Assembly: GCA_030040215.1 (NCBI GenBank)
Contig: JASHUD010000225.1
Span: 1-10,443, forward strand
DNA from: Methylovirgula sp.
GTDB lineage: Bacteria; Pseudomonadota; Alphaproteobacteria; Rhizobiales; Beijerinckiaceae
Reading direction: 5' to 3'
Length of the DNA stretch: 10,443 nt
Shown one piece after another: positions 1 through 6,490 of the stretch (position 1 is its first letter; every line of letters begins with the position of its first letter). The translations under genes and the position numbers were made by a program. A model generated the notes under the pieces. It had not been told where the DNA came from. It did not search any database and worked only from the letters and a program-made list of their open reading frames with translations.

Positions 1-873
1 CGTCTGCGGCGTGGTGAACACGGCCCAGGGATTTTGCTCGGCAAGTACGAGCGGGGTCGTGCCGGCTACGCCGAGCCCGTCCGCTCCGCCGGTCACACTC
101 AGGTGGACCTCATTGCCTTCCGCCCGATAGCCAATATCGCCATAAGCGCGCTCAGCGTCAGATTGGCCGAAATAGCGGAAGCCGTTGGTGCCCAGGCCGT
201 CGATGTCGACGTAATAGGCCCAGTTGCCTTTCTGGAGGCCGTATTCAGCGTGACCTTGTTCGGTGTAATCCATCCCGCCTTGGAGATCGATCTCGGTGCC
301 CTGCCAGGTGAAGCCATTCTTCATGTTCATGACCACCGCGCCGGCGAGCGCGTTGAGACCGAAGACCGGATTGCCGGTGACGATCTGCGCGTCGTTGATC
401 GCAGAAGGCGGAATGAGATCCCAATTGACCACATCGCCGTAGGATTCGTTGATGCGAACGCCGTTCATGTAGACGGCAAGGCCTTCCGGCGTACCCGGCA
501 CCGGCGTAGCGGTTTCCCCGCGGAAATCGACGGATTCCGAGAGCGGGCTGCCGATTTCGTCGGTGACGGAGACGCCGGGCGTCTGGCGTGCAAAGGCGTC
601 CTGGAGCGTGGTCTGATTTAAATTCTCGATTTCCTGACCCGAGATGCTCTGCGTCTCACTCGGTACATCCAAGACGCTCGCGCCCGTACCGAGCGGCGTC
701 GTGGCAACGACTTCAATGGTGGGAAGCGCGCCGTTCGCGTCTTCGCCGGCCGCGGCCGCGGGCGTCAGTGTAACGGTTTGCGATGTAGTTGGCGCGGCGC
801 TTTGCGCCATGCCGCGTCCGGCCGGCAGCAGCAGCAACAACGCCAGCGCTACCCCCAGAAGTCCCTTGTCCAT
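1..873 (-). CDS. TonB-dependent outer-membrane receptor, N-terminal part (runs off left edge)
   Basis: The minus strand reads open from an ATG at 873 through base 1, giving 291 codons with no stop, so only the N-terminal part is present. The start is followed by a hydrophobic leucine-rich stretch (residues 5-18) ending in GRGMAQ, a good Sec signal peptide with cleavage near residue 23-24. A purine-rich GGGGGGAG lies just before the ATG. Residues 52-58 (TIEVVAT) resemble a TonB box. A plug domain follows at about 65-185, with TLQDAFARQTPGVSV, a DFRG motif, YMNGVRINESYGDVVNWD, and GNPVFGLNALAGAVV; after it the first barrel strands begin. Such receptors use TonB-ExbB-ExbD energy to import siderophores, cobalamin, metals or glycans across the outer membrane. 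The substrate cannot be told from this part. The gene lies downstream of the response regulator on the same strand, with 177 bases and a probable terminator between them. Family assignment is firm; ligand is unknown. Confidence 0.92.
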   Translation of the reverse strand, partial: MDKGLLGVALALLLLLPAGRGMAQSAAPTTSQTVTLTPAAAAGEDANGALPTIEVVATTPLGTGASVLDVPSETQSISGQEIENLNQTTLQDAFARQTPGVSVTDEIGSPLSESVDFRGETATPVPGTPEGLAVYMNGVRINESYGDVVNWDLIPPSAINDAQIVTGNPVFGLNALAGAVVMNMKNGFTWQGTEIDLQGGMDYTEQGHAEYGLQKGNWAYYVDIDGLGTNGFRYFGQSDAERAYGDIGYRAEGNEVHLSVTGGADGLGVAGTTPLVLAEQNPWAVFTTPQT

Positions 874-988
874 GGCTCCCCCCGAAGCGCTGTCAATCGA
901 GACGAATGCGCAAACGGGTAGGGTAAGATCTCCCACGAATCAAGTGCAACGATGCAACAAGAGCGCGCTAAATGGTTGGAGTATAAGG

Positions 989-1010
989 AAAAATCCATCA
1001 ATATGATGGA
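989..1010 (-). terminator. Candidate intrinsic terminator of the response-regulator gene
   Basis: Read on the minus strand, a perfect 7-base inverted repeat TCCATCA / TGATGGA with a 3-base TAT loop (994-1010) is followed at once by five T residues (989-993). It lies about 40 bases past the response-regulator stop at 1051 and before the receptor start at 873, so position and orientation fit a Rho-independent terminator. The stem is only moderately GC-rich, so efficiency may be modest. A dyad operator for the downstream receptor gene is an alternative reading. Confidence 0.45.
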
Positions 1011-1050
1011 AAAATTCCCGTTTCGCTACGATATAGCGGTGGCGACCGCG

Positions 1051-1695
1051 TCAGGCATGCCGATCTTTGGCGGTTGCCTCGACCGCGAACTTGATCAGCG
1101 CCACGCTCGTTGCAATTCCGAGCTTCTGTTTGATCGTGGCGACGACATTGGCGGCGGTCTTGTAACCGATGTCGAGATCCGTGGCGATTTCGGCGAGGCT
1201 TTTGCCGTCGCCGAGGAGTGCGACGACCTGTTTTTCGCGGCCGCTCAAGCCGCGCAGCGGATCGGCGACGGGTTCGAGATTGGCGAGCGCCAAGGCTTGC
1301 GCCACCGATTGGCCGAGATAGACGCCGCCGCTGCGTACCTTGTCGATTGCCGCGAGGATCGTATTGGGATCGTCGTTCTTCGTAAGATAGCCGCGCGCGC
1401 CCATGTCGAGGGCACGGCGCACGAACCGCGCGGTTTCATTCATGCTGAAGATCACGATCCGCGCCATTTCGTTGTCGGCAAGCAGCATCGGAATCGCGTC
1501 AAAGCCGCTGTCCTCGCGCAGCACGATGTCGAGAATGATGACGTCGGGTCGAAATTTCCGGTTGACGGCCACGCCTTCCGACGCCGTGCTTGCTTCGGCG
1601 ATTTCGAAATTGGCACGCTGGTTGAGAATAAGCCGGCAGCCATCGCGCACGATCGGATGGTCTTCGATCATCAAAATCTTTACACGCTCGCTCAT
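1051..1695 (-). CDS. NarL/FixJ-family two-component response regulator (orphan in this window)
   Basis: This 214-residue protein is a phosphorylation-controlled DNA-binding regulator. Receiver domain, residues about 4-122: acidic pair E11-D12, phospho-acceptor D56 in IILDIVL, the switch serine S84 in VIFSM, and the conserved K106 in YLTKND. A LuxR-type helix-turn-helix follows at about 150-205, beginning LSGREKQVVALL and continuing through EIATDLDIGYKTAANVV and IKQKLGI. The length is usual for the family. I chose the ATG at 1695 (MSERVKILMIEDHP): it starts right at the receiver fold and has a GAGAGA about 9 bases upstream. A TTG at 1767 would add 24 basic, low-complexity residues and is less likely. 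No histidine kinase is adjacent. The next gene downstream on the same strand is the TonB-dependent receptor, a possible but unproven target. Family is certain; signal and regulon are unknown. Confidence 0.95.
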   Translation of the reverse strand: MSERVKILMIEDHPIVRDGCRLILNQRANFEIAEASTASEGVAVNRKFRPDVIILDIVLREDSGFDAIPMLLADNEMARIVIFSMNETARFVRRALDMGARGYLTKNDDPNTILAAIDKVRSGGVYLGQSVAQALALANLEPVADPLRGLSGREKQVVALLGDGKSLAEIATDLDIGYKTAANVVATIKQKLGIATSVALIKFAVEATAKDRHA

Positions 1696-1829
1696 GCGAT
1701 CGATCTCTCGGGGTCGCCGAATCCGGGCCGCCGGGGGCTTTTTGGCGCGCCTGGAGGAAGAGCGCAACCGATCTCGCTATTTCCGACCCCGCAAAGCCAG
1801 AAACTCTGGTGAAATCGTCGAATTCCGAT

Positions 1830-1858
1830 TTGGGAGCGCCGCCTCGATCGGATAAGAA
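1830..1858 (+). promoter_or_regulatory. Weak candidate sigma-70-type promoter for pyrH
   Basis: TTGGGA at 1830-1835 and TAAGAA at 1853-1858 are separated by 17 bases and lie about 27 bases ahead of the pyrH start. The match to TTGACA/TATAAT is only partial (four of six at each element). pyrH needs a promoter somewhere here because the gene to its left is transcribed away from it. Position and need support the call more than the sequence match does. Confidence 0.28.
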
Positions 1859-1885
1859 CTGAACGGATGTTGCCGGAAGGGCCGG

Positions 1886-2608
1886 ATGCGTAAAATCGAA
1901 CCGAAATGGCGCCGGGTCGTCGTCAAGCTCTCCGGCGAAGCCTTGATGGGCCCGGCGAGCCATGGGCTCGATGCCGCTACGCTCGAGCGGATCGCCGCCG
2001 ATCTCGTGAATGCGGCGCGGCTCGGCGTCGAAACCGCCGTCGTGGTCGGAGGCGGTAATTTCTTCCGCGGCATTGTCGGGGCGGAAAAGGGCATCGAACG
2101 GGCGCGCGCCGATTCGATCGGAATGCTCGCCACCGTCATGAATGCCCTTGCCATGGAACATGCGATCGAAAAGCAGGGCCAGACGGCGCGCGCCCTCTCC
2201 GCCGTGCCGATGCCGTCGATCTGCGAACCCTATTCGCGTCAGGCCGCTTTGCATCACCTCAGCAAACACCGGGTGGTCGTCCTCGCCGGCGGTACCGGCA
2301 ATCCCTTTTTTACGACGGACACCGGCGCCGCGCTGCGCGCCGCCGAACTATCCTGCGACGTCATCCTGAAGGCGACGCAGGTGGACGGCGTTTATTCCGC
2401 CGATCCCAAACGCGATCCCGGCGCGCGCCGCTTCGACCTTTTGACGCACGACGAGGCGATCGCCAACAATCTCGCCGTCATGGATACGGCGGCCTTCGCG
2501 CTGGCGCGCGAGACCAAAATTCCGATCGTCGTTTTTTCGATCCGCGAACCCGGCGCGATCTCGGCGGCGCTTCTCGGAGAGGGTAAATCGACGCTGGTCG
2601 TCCCTTGA
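1886..2608 (+). CDS. pyrH: UMP kinase
   Basis: This 240-residue cytoplasmic enzyme phosphorylates UMP to UDP with ATP, feeding UTP, CTP and UDP-sugar synthesis. It belongs to the amino-acid-kinase fold, unlike eukaryotic UMP kinases. Visible motifs: KLSGEAL (14-20), the glycine loop GGGNFFRG (55-62), ADSIGMLATVMNA (75-87), GGTGNPFFTTDT (135-146) for UMP/phosphate binding, and TQVDGVYSADPK (164-175) typical of the nucleotide pocket. Length matches the bacterial family. The ATG at 1886 has GGAAGG five bases upstream and sits just before the first beta strand. It is the first gene of the + strand run and is followed by frr after 164 bases, the common bacterial order. Upstream one would usually expect rpsB and tsf; they are absent here. 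The enzyme is typically a hexamer activated by GTP and inhibited by UTP. Confidence 0.98.
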   Translation: MRKIEPKWRRVVVKLSGEALMGPASHGLDAATLERIAADLVNAARLGVETAVVVGGGNFFRGIVGAEKGIERARADSIGMLATVMNALAMEHAIEKQGQTARALSAVPMPSICEPYSRQAALHHLSKHRVVVLAGGTGNPFFTTDTGAALRAAELSCDVILKATQVDGVYSADPKRDPGARRFDLLTHDEAIANNLAVMDTAAFALARETKIPIVVFSIREPGAISAALLGEGKSTLVVP

Positions 2609-2772
2609 TCCCTCGGGATGCCGGAATGACCTTGAGAAAGCCCGGAAACTCGTAGCAAATCCGCCGATTCTATGATGATATTGAAGCCTGTACCAAATCC
2701 GCGCAGCGTCAGATTTACCCGGGCTGCAGGGCGACGCAGCCGCAAAGGTTCCGGCCGACGACGGAAGAAGGA

Positions 2773-3333
2773 ATGAACGACGGTTTCGATCTTTCCGACC
2801 TAAAGCGGCGCATGCAGGGCGCGATCGGCCTGCTGCGCCAGGAGCTTGGCGGGCTGCGCACCGGACGCGCCTCGGCAAGCTTGATCGAGCCTGTTCACGT
2901 CGATGCCTACGGACAATCGATGCCGATCAACCAGCTGGCGACGATCAGCGTGCCGGAGCCGCGCATGTTGTCGGTTCAGGTTTGGGACAAGGGCTTGGTT
3001 GGCGCGGTCGAACGCGCGATCCGCGATGCCAATCTCGGCCTGTCTCCGGTTGCCGAGGGTCAGGTATTGAGGATCCGCATTCCCGAACTCAACGAGCAAC
3101 GCCGCAAGGAAATGGTGAAGGTCGCCCATAAATACGCCGAGGATGCGCGCGTCGCGGTCCGCCACGTCCGTCGCGACGGGATCGACGCCTTGAAGCGACT
3201 GTTAAAAGATAAGCGCATCAGCGAAGACGACGAAAAGCGCCATGTATCCGAGGTGCAAAAGGCGACCGATCAGCACATCACCGAAATTGACCTCGCTTTG
3301 GCGACCAAAGAGAAGGAAATTATGCAGGTTTAG
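2773..3333 (+). CDS. frr: Ribosome recycling factor
   Basis: This 186-residue cytoplasmic protein works with EF-G to split the post-termination 70S complex so that ribosomes can start again. The whole sequence fits the two-domain L shape: a first long helix ending in LGGLRTGRAS (about 25-35), a small beta domain about 31-104 with VDAYGQSMPINQLATISVPEPRML, then RIRIPELNEQRRKEMVKVAHKYAEDARVAVRHVRRD leading into the C-terminal helices of domain I. Length equals the usual 185-186 residues. The ATG at 2773 has GGAAG five bases upstream and starts at the family's normal N terminus (MNDGFDLSDLKRRM). It follows pyrH in the standard order, but with a 164-base gap, so it may have its own promoter. The factor is essential in most bacteria. 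Confidence 0.98.
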   Translation: MNDGFDLSDLKRRMQGAIGLLRQELGGLRTGRASASLIEPVHVDAYGQSMPINQLATISVPEPRMLSVQVWDKGLVGAVERAIRDANLGLSPVAEGQVLRIRIPELNEQRRKEMVKVAHKYAEDARVAVRHVRRDGIDALKRLLKDKRISEDDEKRHVSEVQKATDQHITEIDLALATKEKEIMQV

Positions 3334-3480
3334 TCGGCACTTTGCCCGCGCCGACCTCGCGAAGACGTGAATGCGATTGCGGCTAAACCTGGTGGTATCG
3401 CCTGCGGGCATCTGCAGCAACGTGCGCTTTGGCGGTGCGAACGCCGCTAGCCCCGCTTCTTCGGGCCGCGGCTGAGAAAG

Positions 3481-4263
3481 ATGCGGAACATGATCAAGAC
3501 AAACGCCGCAATAAAACCGACGGAATGGCCCGCCCGGGTGCCGATTCACGTCGGCATCATCATGGACGGCAACGGGCGTTGGGCCTTGAACCGGGGATTA
3601 CCGCGCATCGAAGGTCACCGGCGCGGCGTCGAAGCCTTGCGCATCACGGTGCGCGCGGCGATCGAGTTCGGGCTGCGCTATCTCACCGTCTATAGTTTCT
3701 CGGCAGAGAATTGGAGCCGACCCATCGAAGAAGTCAGCGACCTCATGGGCCTTCTCAAACGTTTCATTCGCAACGATCTTGCCGAGCTGAAAAGCGCCGG
3801 CGTCAAAATCAAGGTGATTGGCGATCGCGCCAACCTCAATCCGGACATCCTTGCTCTTCTGCAGGAGGCCGAAGCTGCGACGTGCGGCAACGCATGTCTA
3901 AATCTTGTCGTTGCCTTCAACTATGGCAGCCGTCAGGAGATCGCCGCCGCGGCGCGGGTGGTGGCCGCAAAGGTGGCCGCGGGCTTGATCGATCCCGCCG
4001 AAATCGACGCGGATCTGTTGACGCAACACCTCGATACCGCCGGCATCCCCGATCCCGATCTCATCATCCGCACGTCCGGCGAGCAGCGGCTTTCGAACTT
4101 TCTGATGTGGCAAGCCGCCTATAGCGAATTCGTGTTCCTGCCGATCCATTGGCCGGACTTCGACCGCCAGGCTTTGGCTGATGCGCTCGCGCAGTTCTCG
4201 GCGCGAGAACGCCGGTTCGGCGGCGTGACCTTGTCTGCCGAGGATGCTAAGGTCGGCGGATGA
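3481..4263 (+). CDS. uppS: Isoprenyl transferase, likely undecaprenyl diphosphate synthase
   Basis: This 260-residue cis-prenyltransferase extends farnesyl diphosphate with isopentenyl diphosphate, most likely to the C55 carrier used for peptidoglycan and surface polysaccharide. It acts at the cytoplasmic face of the inner membrane. Signature motifs are complete: HVGIIMDGNGRWA with catalytic D29, GHRRG (45-49), YSFSAENWSRP (71-81), FNYGSRQE (146-153) and IIRTSGEQRLSNFLMW (195-210), then YSEF and the WPDF near the end. The start is uncertain between ATG 3481 and ATG 3490: GAGAAAG sits directly against the first, but at a better distance from the second. The difference is three residues outside the fold. 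The stop overlaps the cdsA start as ATGA, indicating translational coupling. Exact product chain length cannot be read from sequence. Confidence 0.97.
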   Translation: MRNMIKTNAAIKPTEWPARVPIHVGIIMDGNGRWALNRGLPRIEGHRRGVEALRITVRAAIEFGLRYLTVYSFSAENWSRPIEEVSDLMGLLKRFIRNDLAELKSAGVKIKVIGDRANLNPDILALLQEAEAATCGNACLNLVVAFNYGSRQEIAAAARVVAAKVAAGLIDPAEIDADLLTQHLDTAGIPDPDLIIRTSGEQRLSNFLMWQAAYSEFVFLPIHWPDFDRQALADALAQFSARERRFGGVTLSAEDAKVGG

Positions 4264-5171
4264 TGGAACCCGCCGAGGGGCCGGAACTGCGGCCCGACGA
4301 TGGTCCGATCGAGGGCGGGCCGCCGAGTCTTGCCGCGCGCCTGGCCGATTTGGGACCGCGCGTGGGCTCCTCGGCAATCTTAGTCGCAATCGCGATCTTG
4401 AGCCTTCGAGTCGGCGGCGCGTTATTCGTTCTTGTGTGGCTCGCAGCCGCGCTCATCGTCCACTTCGAGTGGCAGCGGATCGTCGGCGGCGCGCGACAAG
4501 CGACGCGGCTTGCGATCGGCTCCGGAGCGCTGCTCGTTGCCGCGATTCTGGTCAGCACGATCAGCGCCAATTTGGCGGCGCTGACGATCTGCCTTACGGC
4601 GCTTGCGGTGGGCGGCGGCGCCGATCCGGGGCGGCGCGGCTGGTCGGGGATGGGCGTCCTTTATGCCGGCAGTTTGATCATTGCGGTCGTAACGCTGCGC
4701 ATGTCGTTTCCGTTCGGGGCGCGCGCCATCGCTTGGTTGTTTGCAGTCGTCTGGGGCACGGACATCGTCGCTTATTTCGCCGGACGGCTGATCGGCGGCC
4801 CGAAGTTCTTGCCGCAGATCTCGCCGTCGAAGACCTGGGCCGGCACGGCTTTGGGAATTATCGGCGGAGCGTTGATTGGATCCTTATTCTTGGCGCTCGC
4901 CGCGCGGCTCACGCGGCTCGAGACGCCGGCGCCCAATTTCGCGCCTTTCCTTTTGGGGCTTGCTACGGCCGCGGTGGCGCAGGCCGGCGATCTCTTCGAA
5001 TCCTGGATGAAGCGGTGGTTCGGCGCCAAGGATTCGAGCAATTTCATCCCGGGGCACGGCGGCCTGATGGACCGCCTCGATGGATTCATCGCCGCCGCCG
5101 TTTGGGCCGCGTGTCTCGGCGCCTTGCGCGGTTTTCCGTCCTCGGCCGAAGGCCTGTTCCACTGGATGTGA
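4260..5171 (+). CDS. cdsA: Phosphatidate cytidylyltransferase (CDP-diacylglycerol synthase)
   Basis: This 303-residue integral inner-membrane enzyme converts phosphatidic acid and CTP to CDP-diacylglycerol, the precursor of all major phospholipids. After a hydrophilic, proline- and acid-rich N-terminal tail (about 1-34) come about seven to eight hydrophobic segments. The C-terminal family signature is intact at 248-274: SWMKRWFGAKDSSNF followed by IPGHGGLMDRLD. The cytoplasmic VVWGTDIVAYFAGRLIGGPK and SPSKTWAG segments, also conserved in the family, precede it. The start at 4260 is the first of two consecutive ATGs; it overlaps the uppS stop by four bases, so the two are probably translationally coupled. 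dxr begins three bases after its stop. The uppS-cdsA-dxr block thus behaves as one tight operon joining lipid-carrier, phospholipid and isoprenoid synthesis. Confidence 0.96.
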   Translation: MMEPAEGPELRPDDGPIEGGPPSLAARLADLGPRVGSSAILVAIAILSLRVGGALFVLVWLAAALIVHFEWQRIVGGARQATRLAIGSGALLVAAILVSTISANLAALTICLTALAVGGGADPGRRGWSGMGVLYAGSLIIAVVTLRMSFPFGARAIAWLFAVVWGTDIVAYFAGRLIGGPKFLPQISPSKTWAGTALGIIGGALIGSLFLALAARLTRLETPAPNFAPFLLGLATAAVAQAGDLFESWMKRWFGAKDSSNFIPGHGGLMDRLDGFIAAAVWAACLGALRGFPSSAEGLFHWM

Positions 5172-5174
5172 GGC

Positions 5175-6410
5175 ATGCCACACGCCGAACGTAAGCCCGA
5201 TCCGGGATACGAAACCGCGCCGCGCTCCGTCGTCATCTTGGGCGCGACCGGATCGATCGGCAAATCTACCGCCGACATCGTTGCCGGTTCGAACGGCGCG
5301 TTGCGCGTGGTGGCAGTTGCCGGGGGGCGCGATCCGATCGCGCTCGCCCGGGTGGCGCGCGATCTCGGCGCCAAATTTGCCGCCCTGGCGGAGGAGAGCG
5401 GCTACGCCGAATTGAAACAGGCCTTGGCCGGCTCGGGCATTAAACCGGCGGCGGGGCGCGCCGCGGTCATCGAGGCGGCGCTGCATCCGGCCGAGATCGT
5501 GATGGCGGCGATTGCCGGCACGGCCGGAGTCGAGCCGACGTTCGCGGCGCTTTTGGCCGGGCGCAGCGTGGCGCTCGCCAACAAAGAATGTCTTGTCTGC
5601 GCCGGCCCGGCGTTTATCCGCCAAGCCGCCGCGCTGGGAACGCGCCTCCTGCCGGTCGACAGCGAACACAACGCCGTCTTTCAGGCGCTCGGCGGCGCCG
5701 ATCCGCAAACCGTCGAAAAAATCATGCTCACCGCTTCGGGCGGTCCGTTCCGTACCTGGACGGCCGAAGCCATCGCCAAAGCGACCCCGGAACAAGCCCT
5801 GCAACATCCCAACTGGTCGATGGGGCCAAAGGTGACGATCGACTCTGCGGGCCTGATGAACAAAGGTCTCGAACTCATCGAAGCCCACCATCTGTTCGGC
5901 ATGGAGGCGGAGCGCCTCGAAGTCCTCGTCCATCCCCAATCGATCGTTCATGGCTTGGTTGCGTTTCGCGATGGGGCGGTGAGCGCTGGCTTGGCGGCGC
6001 CCGACATGCGCGTGCCGATCGCCCATTGCCTCTTCTATCCGCAGCGGCCGAAGACGGCGGCGCGCCGCTTCGATCTTGCGGAAATCGGCCAATTAAGCTT
6101 CGAGCGGCCGGATTTAGCACGGTTTCCGGCCTTACGGCTGGCGCGCGACTGTTTGCGACATGGCCGCGGCCTGCCGACCGTCCTCAATGCCGCCAATGAG
6201 GTGGCCGTCGAGGCCTTTCTTAACCGGCAGATTTCCTTTGGCGATATCGCCCGACTGGCAGAGCGCTGCTGCGACATCGTGGTTCGCGAAAATGCGAGCC
6301 GCGAACCCCAAACTGTTGAGGACGCGCTCGCCGTTGACCATATGGCCAGAGAAAGGACACGCGCCCTCTTGGCGCAGCCCTCCGCTTCCGGCATGTTAAC
6401 GATTCGCTAA
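5175..6410 (+). CDS. dxr: 1-deoxy-D-xylulose 5-phosphate reductoisomerase
   Basis: This 411-residue cytoplasmic enzyme turns DXP into 2-C-methyl-D-erythritol 4-phosphate with NADPH and a divalent metal. It is the committed step of the MEP isoprenoid pathway and the target of fosmidomycin. The NADPH loop GATGSIGKST spans 23-32. Metal ligands by comparison with the E. coli enzyme are D162 and E164 in VDSEHNA and E233 in NKGLE. The flexible loop is HPNWSMG with W214, and substrate-binding SGGPF, N229 and K230 are present. VHPQSIVHGLV and LNAANEVAVEAF complete the family pattern. One oddity is glycine at 226 (DSAGLMNKG) where the family usually has threonine or serine. A short tail of about 16 residues precedes the Rossmann fold. 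The start lies three bases after the cdsA stop, with GAGG directly upstream. Its product ultimately feeds UppS. Confidence 0.98.
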   Translation: MPHAERKPDPGYETAPRSVVILGATGSIGKSTADIVAGSNGALRVVAVAGGRDPIALARVARDLGAKFAALAEESGYAELKQALAGSGIKPAAGRAAVIEAALHPAEIVMAAIAGTAGVEPTFAALLAGRSVALANKECLVCAGPAFIRQAAALGTRLLPVDSEHNAVFQALGGADPQTVEKIMLTASGGPFRTWTAEAIAKATPEQALQHPNWSMGPKVTIDSAGLMNKGLELIEAHHLFGMEAERLEVLVHPQSIVHGLVAFRDGAVSAGLAAPDMRVPIAHCLFYPQRPKTAARRFDLAEIGQLSFERPDLARFPALRLARDCLRHGRGLPTVLNAANEVAVEAFLNRQISFGDIARLAERCCDIVVRENASREPQTVEDALAVDHMARERTRALLAQPSASGMLTIR

Positions 6411-6490
6411 CCAACCTTGGCCGGTAGGCGCCTTGCGCGCACCGTGCGGCGGCCTTCCGTATCCCCAGCGGCTGCCTGGAGACCAGATCA

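Noticed and set aside
34..621. 195-codon open frame on the + strand
   Set aside because: It is antisense to the TonB-dependent receptor, whose plug motifs are unmistakable; the protein here has no recognisable fold and reflects GC-rich codon bias.
1024..1038. CGCTA/TAGCG hairpin just past the response-regulator stop
   Set aside because: It has only five pairs and no adjacent T-tract; the dyad at 994-1010 with T5 is the better terminator candidate.
1728..1746. GC-rich run followed by TTTTT on the + strand, resembling a terminator
   Set aside because: No stable stem directly precedes the T-run, only a 4-base CCGG self-pairing, and no + strand gene ends upstream of it.
1695..1767. 24-residue N-terminal extension of the response regulator from a TTG
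   Set aside because: The extension is basic and low-complexity, outside the receiver fold, and the ATG at 1695 has a reasonable GAGAGA site.
952..1812. 286-codon open frame on the + strand
   Set aside because: It lies opposite the complete response regulator, which has all receiver and helix-turn-helix residues; this frame shows no family features.
4244..5194. 316-codon + strand open frame almost coextensive with cdsA
   Set aside because: The alternative frame is arginine-rich with no membrane segments, while the cdsA frame has the full cytidylyltransferase signature.
4884..6092. 402-codon open frame on the minus strand
   Set aside because: It spans the 3' part of cdsA and most of dxr in antisense, is rich in Arg, Gly and Ala, and has no motif. 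Both sense genes are certain.
6411..6490. Possible small gene or promoter between dxr and rseP
   Set aside because: The 80 bases show no good promoter pair or open frame beyond the rseP ribosome site.
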